DNA of 5,414 nt from positions 1 through 5,414 of the forward strand of contig PWQG01000335.1 of assembly GCA_003556835.1 (NCBI GenBank). Reading direction: 5' to 3'. Every line of letters starts with the position of its first letter. The stretch's first letter is position 1. A program made the translations under genes and the position numbers. The notes below the pieces were generated by a model. The model was not told the origin of the DNA and searched no databases. It was given only the letters and a program-made list of their open reading frames with translations. Shown here one piece after another: positions 1 through 5,414 of this stretch. This DNA is from Gammaproteobacteria bacterium (GTDB lineage: Bacteria; Pseudomonadota; Gammaproteobacteria; Pseudomonadales; Pseudohongiellaceae).

Positions 1-1450
1 CACACCCCAGTTCGGTGCTGACCTGGTTGATGTCTCCAATGCCACGGGTATCCGCGGTACACTGGGCGATGGCACTACTTACGATGTGAGCATGGCCCTT
101 GGCTTTTCGGAGGTCGAGTACTTCCTGTACAACACCGTGAACGCCACCATGGGGCCGGAAACACCGACCTCCTTCAAGCCGGGTATCTACACCACCGTCG
201 AGAACACCTTCGGTATCGACCTGGCCAAGCCTTTCGAACTGGATGGCCTCTGGGGCCCCTTGAACCTGGCCTACGGTATCGAGTGGCGCCGCGAGATCTT
301 CCGCGCCGACTCCAATGATGAAGCTTCCTATCTGATCGGCCCTTACGGCGACCAGGGAACCAATGTTGGTTCCGACGGCTTCCAGGGCTTTGGTCCGAAC
401 CAGCAGGGTTCCTGGGACCGCAAGAACTGGGGTTTCTATGTGGATATCGAGGCTGACGTGACTGAACGTCTGTTGCTGGGCGCCGCCCTGCGCTACGAGG
501 ACTTCTACGACACCTTCGGTGATACCACCAATGGCAAGCTCTCTGCCCGTTTCCGCCTGACCGACAGCACCAACCTGCGCGGTACATTCAGCACCGGTTT
601 CCGTGCACCGTCACCGGGTCAGGCCAACATCTCCAACCTGAGTACCGGTGTGGATAACAACATCCCGGTTGCCCAGGGTCAGATTCCGCCGACCAACCCG
701 ATTGCACAGCGTTTCGGTGGTCAGGAACTCACACCGGAGAAATCGACCAACCTGTCGATGGGCATCGCCACCGAACTGGGCCCGATCGACCTGACGGTCG
801 ACTACTACTGGATCGAGATGACTGATCGTATTCTCAACTCCAGCTTCTTCGAAATCACTCCGGAGATCGCCCAGGAGCTGCAGGAATCCGGTATCGCCGG
901 TGCTGGCAGCCTGTCGCGTATCCGTTACTACACCAATGACCTGGATACGACCAACCAGGGTGTTGAAGTGGTCGCCTCCTACACCCACAACTGGGATAAC
1001 GGCAGCCGCACCACCTTCAACGGCTCATGGGCCTGGAAGGATCAGGAGCTTGACGATTTCACCGAAGAGCTGCTGTCCCGCGCCCAGCGTACCAATCTGA
1101 CCGAACGGATTCCGGCTAACCGCATCAACCTGCGTGCCAACCACTTCCTTGGCGATTTCCGTATCACCGCTCAGGCCAACGTTTATGACGAATACAAGCT
1201 GGTACCCTCCACGGCTGATCCGAGCCGTGACTACTGGGTCAGCGGTGAAGTCATCTTCGGTGGTGAAGTGGCCTATACCTACGATAATCGTTATACCTTC
1301 ATTATTGGTGCGGACAATATCCTGGATACCATGCCGCCCCGCGTTCGTGACATCGATTTCGGCGACACGAGCAGTAATGAATACCTGACCTCGGTTGCCT
1401 ACAGCCCTAACGGTCGGTTTGTATACGCTCGACTCCGCGCCGAATTCTGA
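1..1450 (+). CDS. TonB-dependent outer-membrane receptor, C-terminal beta-barrel part (5' end outside window)
   Basis: The reading frame is open from base 2 to a TGA at 1448-1450 and gives 482 visible residues, so the true start lies upstream of the window. The first possible start codon inside it (GTG at 86) falls in mid-domain and is not the gene start. The visible part is the 22-strand barrel type: alternating aromatic strands, the receptor hallmark STGFRAP near 586-609, an NQGVEV strand near 955-972, a GADNILD strand near 1309-1329, and a C-terminal YARLRAEF ending in Phe, the usual signal for barrel assembly by BAM. The signal peptide, TonB box and plug domain are not visible. Family members take up siderophores, vitamins, sugars or other large solutes using TonB-ExbB-ExbD energy; the substrate here cannot be told from the sequence. 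A terminator follows 34 bases after the stop. Confidence 0.93.
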   Translation, partial: TPQFGADLVDVSNATGIRGTLGDGTTYDVSMALGFSEVEYFLYNTVNATMGPETPTSFKPGIYTTVENTFGIDLAKPFELDGLWGPLNLAYGIEWRREIFRADSNDEASYLIGPYGDQGTNVGSDGFQGFGPNQQGSWDRKNWGFYVDIEADVTERLLLGAALRYEDFYDTFGDTTNGKLSARFRLTDSTNLRGTFSTGFRAPSPGQANISNLSTGVDNNIPVAQGQIPPTNPIAQRFGGQELTPEKSTNLSMGIATELGPIDLTVDYYWIEMTDRILNSSFFEITPEIAQELQESGIAGAGSLSRIRYYTNDLDTTNQGVEVVASYTHNWDNGSRTTFNGSWAWKDQELDDFTEELLSRAQRTNLTERIPANRINLRANHFLGDFRITAQANVYDEYKLVPSTADPSRDYWVSGEVIFGGEVAYTYDNRYTFIIGADNILDTMPPRVRDIDFGDTSSNEYLTSVAYSPNGRFVYARLRAEF

Positions 1451-1484
1451 TGCAGAGTTGTAGTGGTATTAGTTGAGTAGTGCT

Positions 1485-1512
1485 GGGGACGGCGAAAGCC
1501 GTCCCCTTTTTT
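1485..1512 (+). terminator. Rho-independent terminator after the TonB receptor gene
   Basis: A perfect 9-bp GC-rich stem (1485-1493 GGGGACGGC with 1498-1506 GCCGTCCCC) closes a GAAA tetraloop of the stable GNRA type and is followed directly by six T residues (1507-1512). This is a textbook intrinsic terminator for + strand transcription. It lies 34 bases after the receptor stop and only 22 bases before the cytochrome ATG, so it may either end the receptor transcript or act as a partial terminator that sets expression of the downstream genes. Confidence 0.93.
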
Positions 1513-1534
1513 AACCTGAGTGAGAAACACAGTC

Positions 1535-2176
1535 ATGAGTAAAACAACACACCGCCTGTTCTGGAGTCTGGCACTGTGTACGGTGTTGCCCCTGAATTCT
1601 GCAGTGGCCGACGTGGACCATGAGAATTACGATCATCGTTTCTGCATGACCTGTCATGGCACGGATGGTCGCGGCAACGAGAGCATTGATGCTCCGCGTC
1701 TTGCCGGCATGGAGCGCTGGTACCTGGAACGACAGATGAATCTGTTCCGCGATGGCTTGCGAGGCACCCATCCGGAAGACCTGGCGGGTCAGGAAATGCA
1801 GCCCATGGCGGAGGTACTCAGTGACGAAGAACTGGAAGATATTCTAGATTGGGTCGAAACCTGGGAATATGTTCCTGCACCCATCACGTTAAGCGGCGGC
1901 AATGTGGAACGCGGCCGTCAATTGTACCGTTCCTGTGCCACCTGTCATGGACAGGATGGTGAAGGTCGGGAAATGATGAATGGCCCCCAACTTGCCGGCA
2001 TGGACGACTGGTACCTGGTCACTCAACTGAAGAATTTCGTGGCCGGATACCGTGGCGCAGATAGCCGCGATGTCTACGGCTCACAGATGCGCGCCATGGC
2101 GCTGCCTCTGACTGACGAACAGGCGATAATCGACGTCGTCAGCTATATCAATACACTCGGACGTCAAGATCCGTGA
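1535..2176 (+). CDS. Secreted dihaem cytochrome c, c4-like
   Basis: The protein is 213 residues from ATG 1535. The N-terminus is a signal peptide (basic MSKTTHR, hydrophobic core, probable cleavage after AVA at residue 25), so the mature protein is periplasmic or attached to the outer face of the inner membrane. Two haem c attachment sites are present, CMTCH at 37-41 and CATCH at 134-138. Each domain then has an LAGM-x-x-WYL block and a Met-rich segment (M88 or M91; M185 or M188) that should supply the sixth iron ligand. The two halves align exactly 97 residues apart, a tandem domain duplication as in cytochrome c4. The role is electron transfer between periplasmic dehydrogenases or the bc1 complex and a terminal oxidase; the partner is unknown. 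I chose ATG 1535 over the in-frame GTG at 1520 because it gives a standard signal peptide. A modest GAGTGAG at 1518-1524 is the likely ribosome site. The RidA gene follows after 26 bases. Confidence 0.9.
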   Translation: MSKTTHRLFWSLALCTVLPLNSAVADVDHENYDHRFCMTCHGTDGRGNESIDAPRLAGMERWYLERQMNLFRDGLRGTHPEDLAGQEMQPMAEVLSDEELEDILDWVETWEYVPAPITLSGGNVERGRQLYRSCATCHGQDGEGREMMNGPQLAGMDDWYLVTQLKNFVAGYRGADSRDVYGSQMRAMALPLTDEQAIIDVVSYINTLGRQDP

Positions 2177-2188
2177 TTCATCTACCGC

Positions 2189-2194
2189 AAGGAG
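2189..2194 (+). promoter_or_regulatory. Ribosome binding site deciding the RidA start
   Basis: AAGGAG lies 8 bases before GTG 2203. This fixes the start at 2203 and not at GTG 2173, which overlaps the cytochrome stop and has no such site. The 2203 start also places the signal peptide directly at the N-terminus. Confidence 0.85.
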
Positions 2195-2202
2195 TCAATA
2201 CT

Positions 2203-2721
2203 GTGAATACAAACATTCGTAAGCTGCTGAATGCAGGCGTGCTGGCCGCTGGTGCTCTGCTGGCCGCTTCCTCCGCTACTGCCCAGGTACAGACACACCC
2301 CAACACTGGCACATTCCCGATCGCCAACGCCGTTGAAGTCGGTCCCAACACCTCACTGGTCTTCCACAGCGGTGTCGTTCCCGGCGCTGCGGACCCGGAT
2401 GCCGAGCGCGGCACACCCGAGTTCTACGGTGACACCTACACCCAGTCCATCAGTGTATTCGAGCGCACCAAGGAGAATCTGGAAAATCTCGGCCTGACCA
2501 TGGGCGACGTCATCAAAATGACCGTATTCCTGGTCGGTGATCCCGCGCTGGATGGCCAGATGGATTTCCAGGGCTTCATGGACGCCTACACCCAATACTT
2601 CGGCACCGAAGAGCAGCCCAATCTGCCAGCCCGCTCCGCCCTGCAGGTAGCCGGACTGGTCGGTCCCCTGATGTTCGTGGAAGTTGAAGTGGTCACAGCC
2701 CGATATCGCGGCGACAACTGA
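2203..2721 (+). CDS. RidA family (YjgF/YER057c/UK114) protein with signal peptide, probably periplasmic
   Basis: The protein has 172 residues from GTG 2203. Residues 1-27 form a clear Sec signal peptide (NIRK, then an Ala/Leu-rich core, ending ATA before Q28). The mature part is one RidA domain of about 140 residues. It shows the family's GDVIKMTVFLV strand at 101-111, the NLPARSALQV block at 140-149, and the closing strand with VEVEVV at 159-164. The PARS arginine (R144) matches the arginine that RidA enzymes need for hydrolysis of imines and enamines to ketones and ammonia, and an acidic residue of VEVEV (E160 or E162) matches the conserved glutamate. The protein therefore looks catalytically competent and should act as a trimer. 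Most characterised RidA proteins are cytosolic, so export is unusual. It lies 26 bases behind the cytochrome gene and is probably cotranscribed with it. Fold confidence is high; substrate and true location are inferred. Confidence 0.88.
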   Translation: MNTNIRKLLNAGVLAAGALLAASSATAQVQTHPNTGTFPIANAVEVGPNTSLVFHSGVVPGAADPDAERGTPEFYGDTYTQSISVFERTKENLENLGLTMGDVIKMTVFLVGDPALDGQMDFQGFMDAYTQYFGTEEQPNLPARSALQVAGLVGPLMFVEVEVVTARYRGDN

Positions 2722-2739
2722 TTCGATCCCCTCCCCTCC

Positions 2740-2770
2740 GGGACGGGCTTTGCTCCGGCAAGCCCGTCCC
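2740..2770 (+). terminator. Hairpin after the RidA gene, probable terminator without a T-run
   Basis: An 11-bp perfect stem (2740-2750 GGGACGGGCTT with 2760-2770 AAGCCCGTCCC) encloses a 9-base loop, starting 18 bases after the RidA stop. No T-tract follows on the + strand, so it may work as a weak or factor-assisted terminator, or as a 3' stabilising hairpin. It is the natural end of the cytochrome-RidA unit because a new promoter follows. Confidence 0.6.
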
Positions 2771-2804
2771 ACCTGCAGACTGTCACACTACCGCATTCTG
2801 GATA

Positions 2805-2833
2805 TTGACCGCGCGTCGTCTTCAGGAGATACT
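2805..2833 (+). promoter_or_regulatory. Predicted sigma70-type promoter for the MaoC-VTT operon
   Basis: TTGACC at 2805-2810 (5 of 6 to the -35 consensus) and GATACT at 2828-2833 (4 of 6 to the -10) are separated by exactly 17 bases. The region downstream is AT-rich. Transcription should begin near 2840, leaving a leader of about 50 bases before the MaoC start. This is a consensus match read by eye; no transcript data are available. Confidence 0.6.
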
Positions 2834-2852
2834 TTTGTAGTTTTATTACAAA
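2834..2852. promoter_or_regulatory. Inverted repeat over the predicted start point, candidate operator
   Basis: TTTGTA (2834-2839) and TACAAA (2847-2852) form a perfect 6-bp inverted repeat with a 7-base AT-rich spacer, starting directly after the -10 element. A dyad at this place is a typical spot for a dimeric repressor. The arms are short and AT-rich, so chance is possible and the regulator is unknown. Confidence 0.35.
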
Positions 2853-2876
2853 CTGTCTGCTGTCACAAAAACAAAT

Positions 2877-2881
2877 AAGGA
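2877..2881 (+). promoter_or_regulatory. Ribosome binding site deciding the MaoC start
   Basis: AAGGA ends 8 bases before ATG 2890. It overlaps the other in-frame ATG at 2881, which therefore cannot be served by it. This supports translation from 2890. Confidence 0.8.
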
Positions 2882-2889
2882 TGAACAAC

Positions 2890-3492
2890 ATGTCCGCGCC
2901 CGATCAATGTCTGGAAGAACTTTACGCACACATCCAGAATACGGCGAATATTCCCGCCGCCACGCAGATCAGGAACTATGTGCGAAATGCTTCCCTGAAC
3001 ACACGGGAAGATGGCATGCCTCTGAAAGTCGGACGGGATGAGGCCGCAGCTTTCATCGGCCAGGAAGTGGGCATCACCAATTGGTTGCCGATAACCCAGG
3101 AGCGAGTGAACCGCTTTGCCGATGCTACTGGAGACTACCAGTTCCTCCATATCGACCAGGAACGCGCCTTGCATGAGAGCTGTTACGGTGGCACCATCGC
3201 ACACGGTCTGTTGACCCTGTCCCTGCTCCCCATGTTCTCCGCGCAAGGATCACTGAAAATCCGTGGCACCGAAGCGTCCATCATCTACGGCATGGACCGG
3301 CTCCGATTCACCAATCCGGTTCGGATCGGCAAGCGAATCCGCGGCCGCTTCGTCCTGCTCAGTGTTGAAGATCGCAATCCGGCAGAGGTACTGCTACGCC
3401 ACCGGGTGACCATTGAAGTCGAGAACGAAGAGAAACCGGCTCTGCTGGCCGACTGGTCGGTGATGGCAGTGCTTGATACCAAAACAGACTGA
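2890..3492 (+). CDS. MaoC-family (NodN-like) hotdog-fold dehydratase/enoyl-CoA hydratase
   Basis: The protein has 200 residues from ATG 2890. From about residue 50 it follows the single-hotdog MaoC/NodN pattern: FIGQEVG at 55-61, then WLPITQERVNRFADATGD ending at 82, then YQFLHID-x-ERA, and GGTIAHGLLTLSLLP at 100-114. D82 and H87, spaced five residues apart, match the Asp-His pair that hydrates the double bond in (R)-specific enoyl-CoA hydratases. IIYGMDRLRFTNPVRIGKRIRGRF (131-154, with a conserved Tyr-Gly and Pro-Val) is the late family strand. The likely reaction is reversible hydration of a 2-enoyl-CoA or related thioester in the cytoplasm; chain preference is unknown. The first 45 or so residues are an extra N-terminal stretch compared with typical NodN-like proteins of about 150-160 residues. 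It is the first gene behind the predicted promoter, and the VTT-domain gene follows after 12 bases. Confidence 0.88.
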   Translation: MSAPDQCLEELYAHIQNTANIPAATQIRNYVRNASLNTREDGMPLKVGRDEAAAFIGQEVGITNWLPITQERVNRFADATGDYQFLHIDQERALHESCYGGTIAHGLLTLSLLPMFSAQGSLKIRGTEASIIYGMDRLRFTNPVRIGKRIRGRFVLLSVEDRNPAEVLLRHRVTIEVENEEKPALLADWSVMAVLDTKTD

Positions 3493-3504
3493 AGCGGAAA
3501 CCGA

Positions 3505-4224
3505 ATGGCAGGCAGCGCGCCACGGAAGATCGAACGCAGGCAACGAATCATACTGATCAGCCTGATTCTGTGCAGCGCAATCGCGGTGAGCATCTGGGAG
3601 CCGATCTCGCTGCCGCAGCTTCTCGAATGGGGCCGCTGGTTTGTCACTCATCCCTGGGCCATTGCCGGACTGATTGTCATTCAGGCCCTGTTATTCACCT
3701 TTGCCATGCCCGGCACAATGGTGATCTGGCTGATTGCCCCTTTCCATCCTCCCGCTTTTGCCGTCAGCATCATGTTGGCCGGAAGTCTGGCCGGAGCCCT
3801 GGGTGCATACCGCCTTTCCGGTCGACTGGGAGCCAACTGGCAACCCAGAAGCGGGGCCTGGCTGTTCCGTCTGCTCAGCCAACGTAGTGATTTCTTCACC
3901 CAGACCGCTCTGCGCGTGCTGCCCGGCTGCCCACATTGGGCAGTGAACTACGGAGCCGGTATCCTGCGGGTACCCTTATGGTCCTTTCTGGCGGCGGCCT
4001 TGTTGGGCTTGACCATCAAATGGAGCCTGTATTGCTGGGTCATTTATGGCACCACCAATGCCGCACAGGCCGATGACCGGATCGGAGTGGCTTCGCTCTG
4101 GCCACTGCTGGTACTGGCCCTGATCATGATAGCAGGCAGCTTCATCCGCCAACGTATACAGGCACGCAGCCTGCAGCAGGCCGATGACAGTTCAGCAACG
4201 CCCTTCTCCGACAAACCGGATTGA
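3505..4224 (+). CDS. VTT-domain inner-membrane protein (TVP38/TMEM64, DedA superfamily)
   Basis: The protein has 239 residues and several hydrophobic segments, roughly 15-31, 51-67, 70-103 (probably a re-entrant or paired helix region), 157-181 and 197-213. The central block fits the VTT (SNARE-associated) family: AMPGTM at 67-72, a glycine-rich helix with GSLAGALGAYRLSGRLG at 93-109, then FFTQTALRVLPGCPHWAVNYGAG with the conserved Arg (137) and Pro residues (140, 143), and a VPLWSF-to-LLGLTIKW helix. Family members are inner-membrane proteins; DedA relatives are implicated in undecaprenyl-phosphate or phospholipid transbilayer movement and envelope homeostasis, but no specific job can be assigned here. 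The start follows the MaoC stop by 12 bases with only a weak ribosome site, so translational coupling is likely. The tail (about 214-239) is polar and probably cytoplasmic. It converges with the gene on the other strand. Confidence 0.82.
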   Translation: MAGSAPRKIERRQRIILISLILCSAIAVSIWEPISLPQLLEWGRWFVTHPWAIAGLIVIQALLFTFAMPGTMVIWLIAPFHPPAFAVSIMLAGSLAGALGAYRLSGRLGANWQPRSGAWLFRLLSQRSDFFTQTALRVLPGCPHWAVNYGAGILRVPLWSFLAAALLGLTIKWSLYCWVIYGTTNAAQADDRIGVASLWPLLVLALIMIAGSFIRQRIQARSLQQADDSSATPFSDKPD

Positions 4225-4239
4225 AACCCGATAAACGCA

Positions 4240-4656
4240 TCAGGGGCCGATCACCACGTCATCCTCCTCGTCATCCCCAGCAGGTATCCATTCATGGATC
4301 CGCCTGATCGAGCAGGAAAGCCCCGCGCGGTCGCGATCAAAGCGCACGCGATCTCCCTGCGACAGGCATATTCCGCTACGTGACTCCAGTTGGATGGCAA
4401 CGAAGGCATCACGGGGATCACAAGCGCCCATCAGCTCCAGGCGGTAATAGTCATTCATACCCCGCCGCACAACAATGGAGCGATCATCAAGTCGCTGCCA
4501 GCTGTCAATCTGTCTGGTGAAACAGATTCGATCGACCTCCTCGCCTGCCTGACCGCGTTCGATGGCCGAGCTTCGGGTTTCATCCGACGCCTGGCAAGCC
4601 ACCAACACCAGGCCGAGAATCAATAACATAAGACGTTGGCATAAACGCTTTTCCAT
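4240..4656 (-). CDS. Small outer-membrane-type lipoprotein resembling DUF6491
   Basis: The protein has 138 residues from ATG at 4656 (reading leftward). Residues 1-20 form a lipoprotein signal with the lipobox LVAC and lipidated Cys21; position +2 is Gln, not Asp, which favours outer-membrane sorting. The mature part contains CF-x-x-x-IDSWQRLDDRSIVVRRG (45-66), an NDYYRLELMGAC segment (68-79), and Cys97 and Cys115 near the end. The four mature cysteines (45, 79, 97, 115) could form two disulfides in the periplasm. This layout matches my memory of the uncharacterised DUF6491 family; function is unknown. The C-terminus is a strongly acidic DDEEDD stretch. The alternative ATG at 4674 adds six residues but lacks the good ribosome site used by 4656. 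It lies 31 bases behind the nitronate monooxygenase-like gene on the same strand and is probably cotranscribed. Confidence 0.75.
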   Translation of the reverse strand: MEKRLCQRLMLLILGLVLVACQASDETRSSAIERGQAGEEVDRICFTRQIDSWQRLDDRSIVVRRGMNDYYRLELMGACDPRDAFVAIQLESRSGICLSQGDRVRFDRDRAGLSCSIRRIHEWIPAGDDEEDDVVIGP

Positions 4657-4663
4657 ACTCAAG

Positions 4664-4670
4664 CCTCCCC
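4664..4670 (-). promoter_or_regulatory. Ribosome binding site deciding the lipoprotein start
   Basis: On the - strand GGGGAGG sits 7 bases before the ATG at 4656-4654. It lies downstream of the alternative ATG at 4674-4672, so it supports only the shorter form, which has a compact MEKR signal-peptide start. Confidence 0.8.
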
Positions 4671-4687
4671 TCATTTTCTACCTGGCA

Positions 4688-5414
4688 TCAGGCACAAAGC
4701 CTGGCTTTTGCCTCCCGGTATTCACGTTTCAGCCGGGCCACCAACTCTGCAGTGGGCAGGACTTCCTGTATGGCGCCGATACCCTGACCGCAACCCCATA
4801 TATCCTTCCAGGCTTTTGCTTCGCCGCCGGCGCCAAAATTCATCTTGCTCGGATCGGCTTCCGGCAGATTGTCCGGGTCCATGCCGGCATTTTGTATGCT
4901 TCCCTTGAGATAATTGCCATGCACACCGGTGTAAAAGTTACTGTAGACGATATCATCGGAGTTGCTCTCGACAATCATCTTCTTGTACTCGTCCACCGCA
5001 CGGGCCTCGGGTGTGGCAATAAAGGGAGACCCGATGTAGGCCAGATCCGCCCCCATCGCCTGCGCTGCCAGTATCGCACCACCACTGGCAATCGAGCCCG
5101 CCAGAACAAGAGGTCCGTCAAACCATTCACGGATTTCCTGAACCATCGCAAAGGGGCTTTTCACACTGGCATGGCCACCGGCACCCGCGGCGACGGTAAT
5201 CAGCCCGTCCGCGCCCTTTTCAATGGCCTTGCGGGCAAACACATTATTGATCACATCGTGCAACACAATCCCGCCCCAGGCCTGCACCGCCCGGCTCACA
5301 TCTTCACGGGCACCCAGGCTGGTAATCACGATCGGCACCTTGTATTTCGCACACACCTCCATGTCGTGCTCAAGCCGGTCATTACTGCGATGAACGATCT
5401 GGTTGATGGCAAAA
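4688..5414 (-). CDS. Nitronate monooxygenase-like FMN-dependent TIM-barrel protein, C-terminal part (5' end outside window)
   Basis: The frame is open from the right edge to a TGA at 4690-4688. The visible 241 residues begin FAINQIVHRSNDRLEHD before the internal Met at 5362, which matches the family and shows that this Met is not the start. Roughly 75-100 N-terminal residues are missing compared with family members of about 320-350. Counting from that Met, the blocks are PIVITSLGA (10-18), ADGLITVAAGAGGHA (51-65) with His64 at the place of the family's catalytic histidine, LVLAGSIASGGA (85-96), and GADLAYIGSPFIAT (104-117), the last two being the FMN phosphate-binding strands. The late block from DNLPEAD to WKDIWGCGQGIG (164-196) is typical of a 2-nitropropane dioxygenase-type subfamily that also contains proteins acting as NADH:quinone reductases. 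Oxidative denitrification of alkyl nitronates in the cytoplasm is the named activity, but the real substrate is uncertain. The lipoprotein gene follows 31 bases later. Confidence 0.88.
   Translation of the reverse strand, partial: FAINQIVHRSNDRLEHDMEVCAKYKVPIVITSLGAREDVSRAVQAWGGIVLHDVINNVFARKAIEKGADGLITVAAGAGGHASVKSPFAMVQEIREWFDGPLVLAGSIASGGAILAAQAMGADLAYIGSPFIATPEARAVDEYKKMIVESNSDDIVYSNFYTGVHGNYLKGSIQNAGMDPDNLPEADPSKMNFGAGGEAKAWKDIWGCGQGIGAIQEVLPTAELVARLKREYREAKARLCA

Noticed and set aside
174..988. Long - strand open frames (174-587 and 611-988) opposite the receptor gene
   Set aside because: They mirror a clear beta-barrel coding frame; the first is an Arg/Gly/Ser-rich shadow product and neither shows a start signal.
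1520..1534. Start of the cytochrome at GTG 1520
   Set aside because: It would put the start 8 bases after the terminator T-run with no ribosome site, and adds MRNTV before an already complete signal peptide.
2173..2202. Start of RidA at GTG 2173, overlapping the cytochrome stop
   Set aside because: The overlap looks like translational coupling, but AAGGAG is 8 bases before GTG 2203 and only the shorter form begins with a normal signal peptide.
2353..2772. 139-codon open frame on the - strand over the RidA gene
   Set aside because: It lies opposite a well-recognised RidA domain, has no ribosome site or family resemblance, and its protein is compositionally like a reverse-frame shadow.
2771..2889. 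Possible small RNA or riboswitch in the leader before the MaoC gene
   Set aside because: The leader after the predicted start point is only about 50 bases, AT-rich, and shows no stable structure other than the 6-bp dyad.
2863..3651. - strand open frames opposite the MaoC gene and the VTT gene start (2863-3246, 3285-3647, 3394-3651)
   Set aside because: The + strand frames carry conserved catalytic motifs; the antisense products show none and have no ribosome sites.
4390..4626. 78-codon + strand open frame opposite the lipoprotein gene
   Set aside because: No recognisable domain or ribosome site, and the - strand frame has a lipobox, ordered cysteines and a strong ribosome site.

Overview
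The window looks like part of a Gram-negative, probably marine or aquatic gammaproteobacterial chromosome. The signs are a TonB-dependent outer-membrane receptor, a periplasmic dihaem cytochrome c, an outer-membrane-type lipoprotein, Shine-Dalgarno-led genes and moderately high GC in the coding regions. The taxonomic guess rests only on protein style and is weak. I see no tRNA, rRNA, CRISPR array, insertion sequence or phage gene.

Left block, + strand (1-2770): the 3' part of a TonB-dependent receptor gene runs in from the left edge and ends at a near-perfect intrinsic terminator (1485-1512). Only 22 bases later a dihaem c4-like cytochrome c starts. It is followed closely by a RidA-family (YjgF/UK114) protein that carries its own signal peptide. 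A strong GC-rich hairpin (2740-2770) closes the block. If the three genes act together, the receptor would import a substrate, the cytochrome would carry electrons from its periplasmic oxidation, and the exported RidA would hydrolyse reactive imines or enamines. No dehydrogenase is visible in the window, so this link is an inference.

Middle block, + strand (2805-4224): a recognisable sigma70-type promoter with an inverted repeat over the expected start point precedes a two-gene operon. The genes are a NodN-like MaoC-family hydratase and, 12 bases later, a VTT-domain (TVP38/TMEM64/DedA superfamily) inner-membrane protein.

Right block, - strand (4240-5414): a nitronate monooxygenase-like FMN protein enters from the right edge and is followed, 31 bases downstream, by a small cysteine-containing lipoprotein resembling DUF6491. 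This block converges on the middle block with only 15 bases between the stop codons.

Gene starts were moved from the longest open frame to better-supported codons in four cases (cytochrome, RidA, MaoC, lipoprotein), using Shine-Dalgarno spacing and signal-peptide form. The most interesting points are the secreted RidA next to a cytochrome c, and the terminator placed directly in front of the cytochrome gene.
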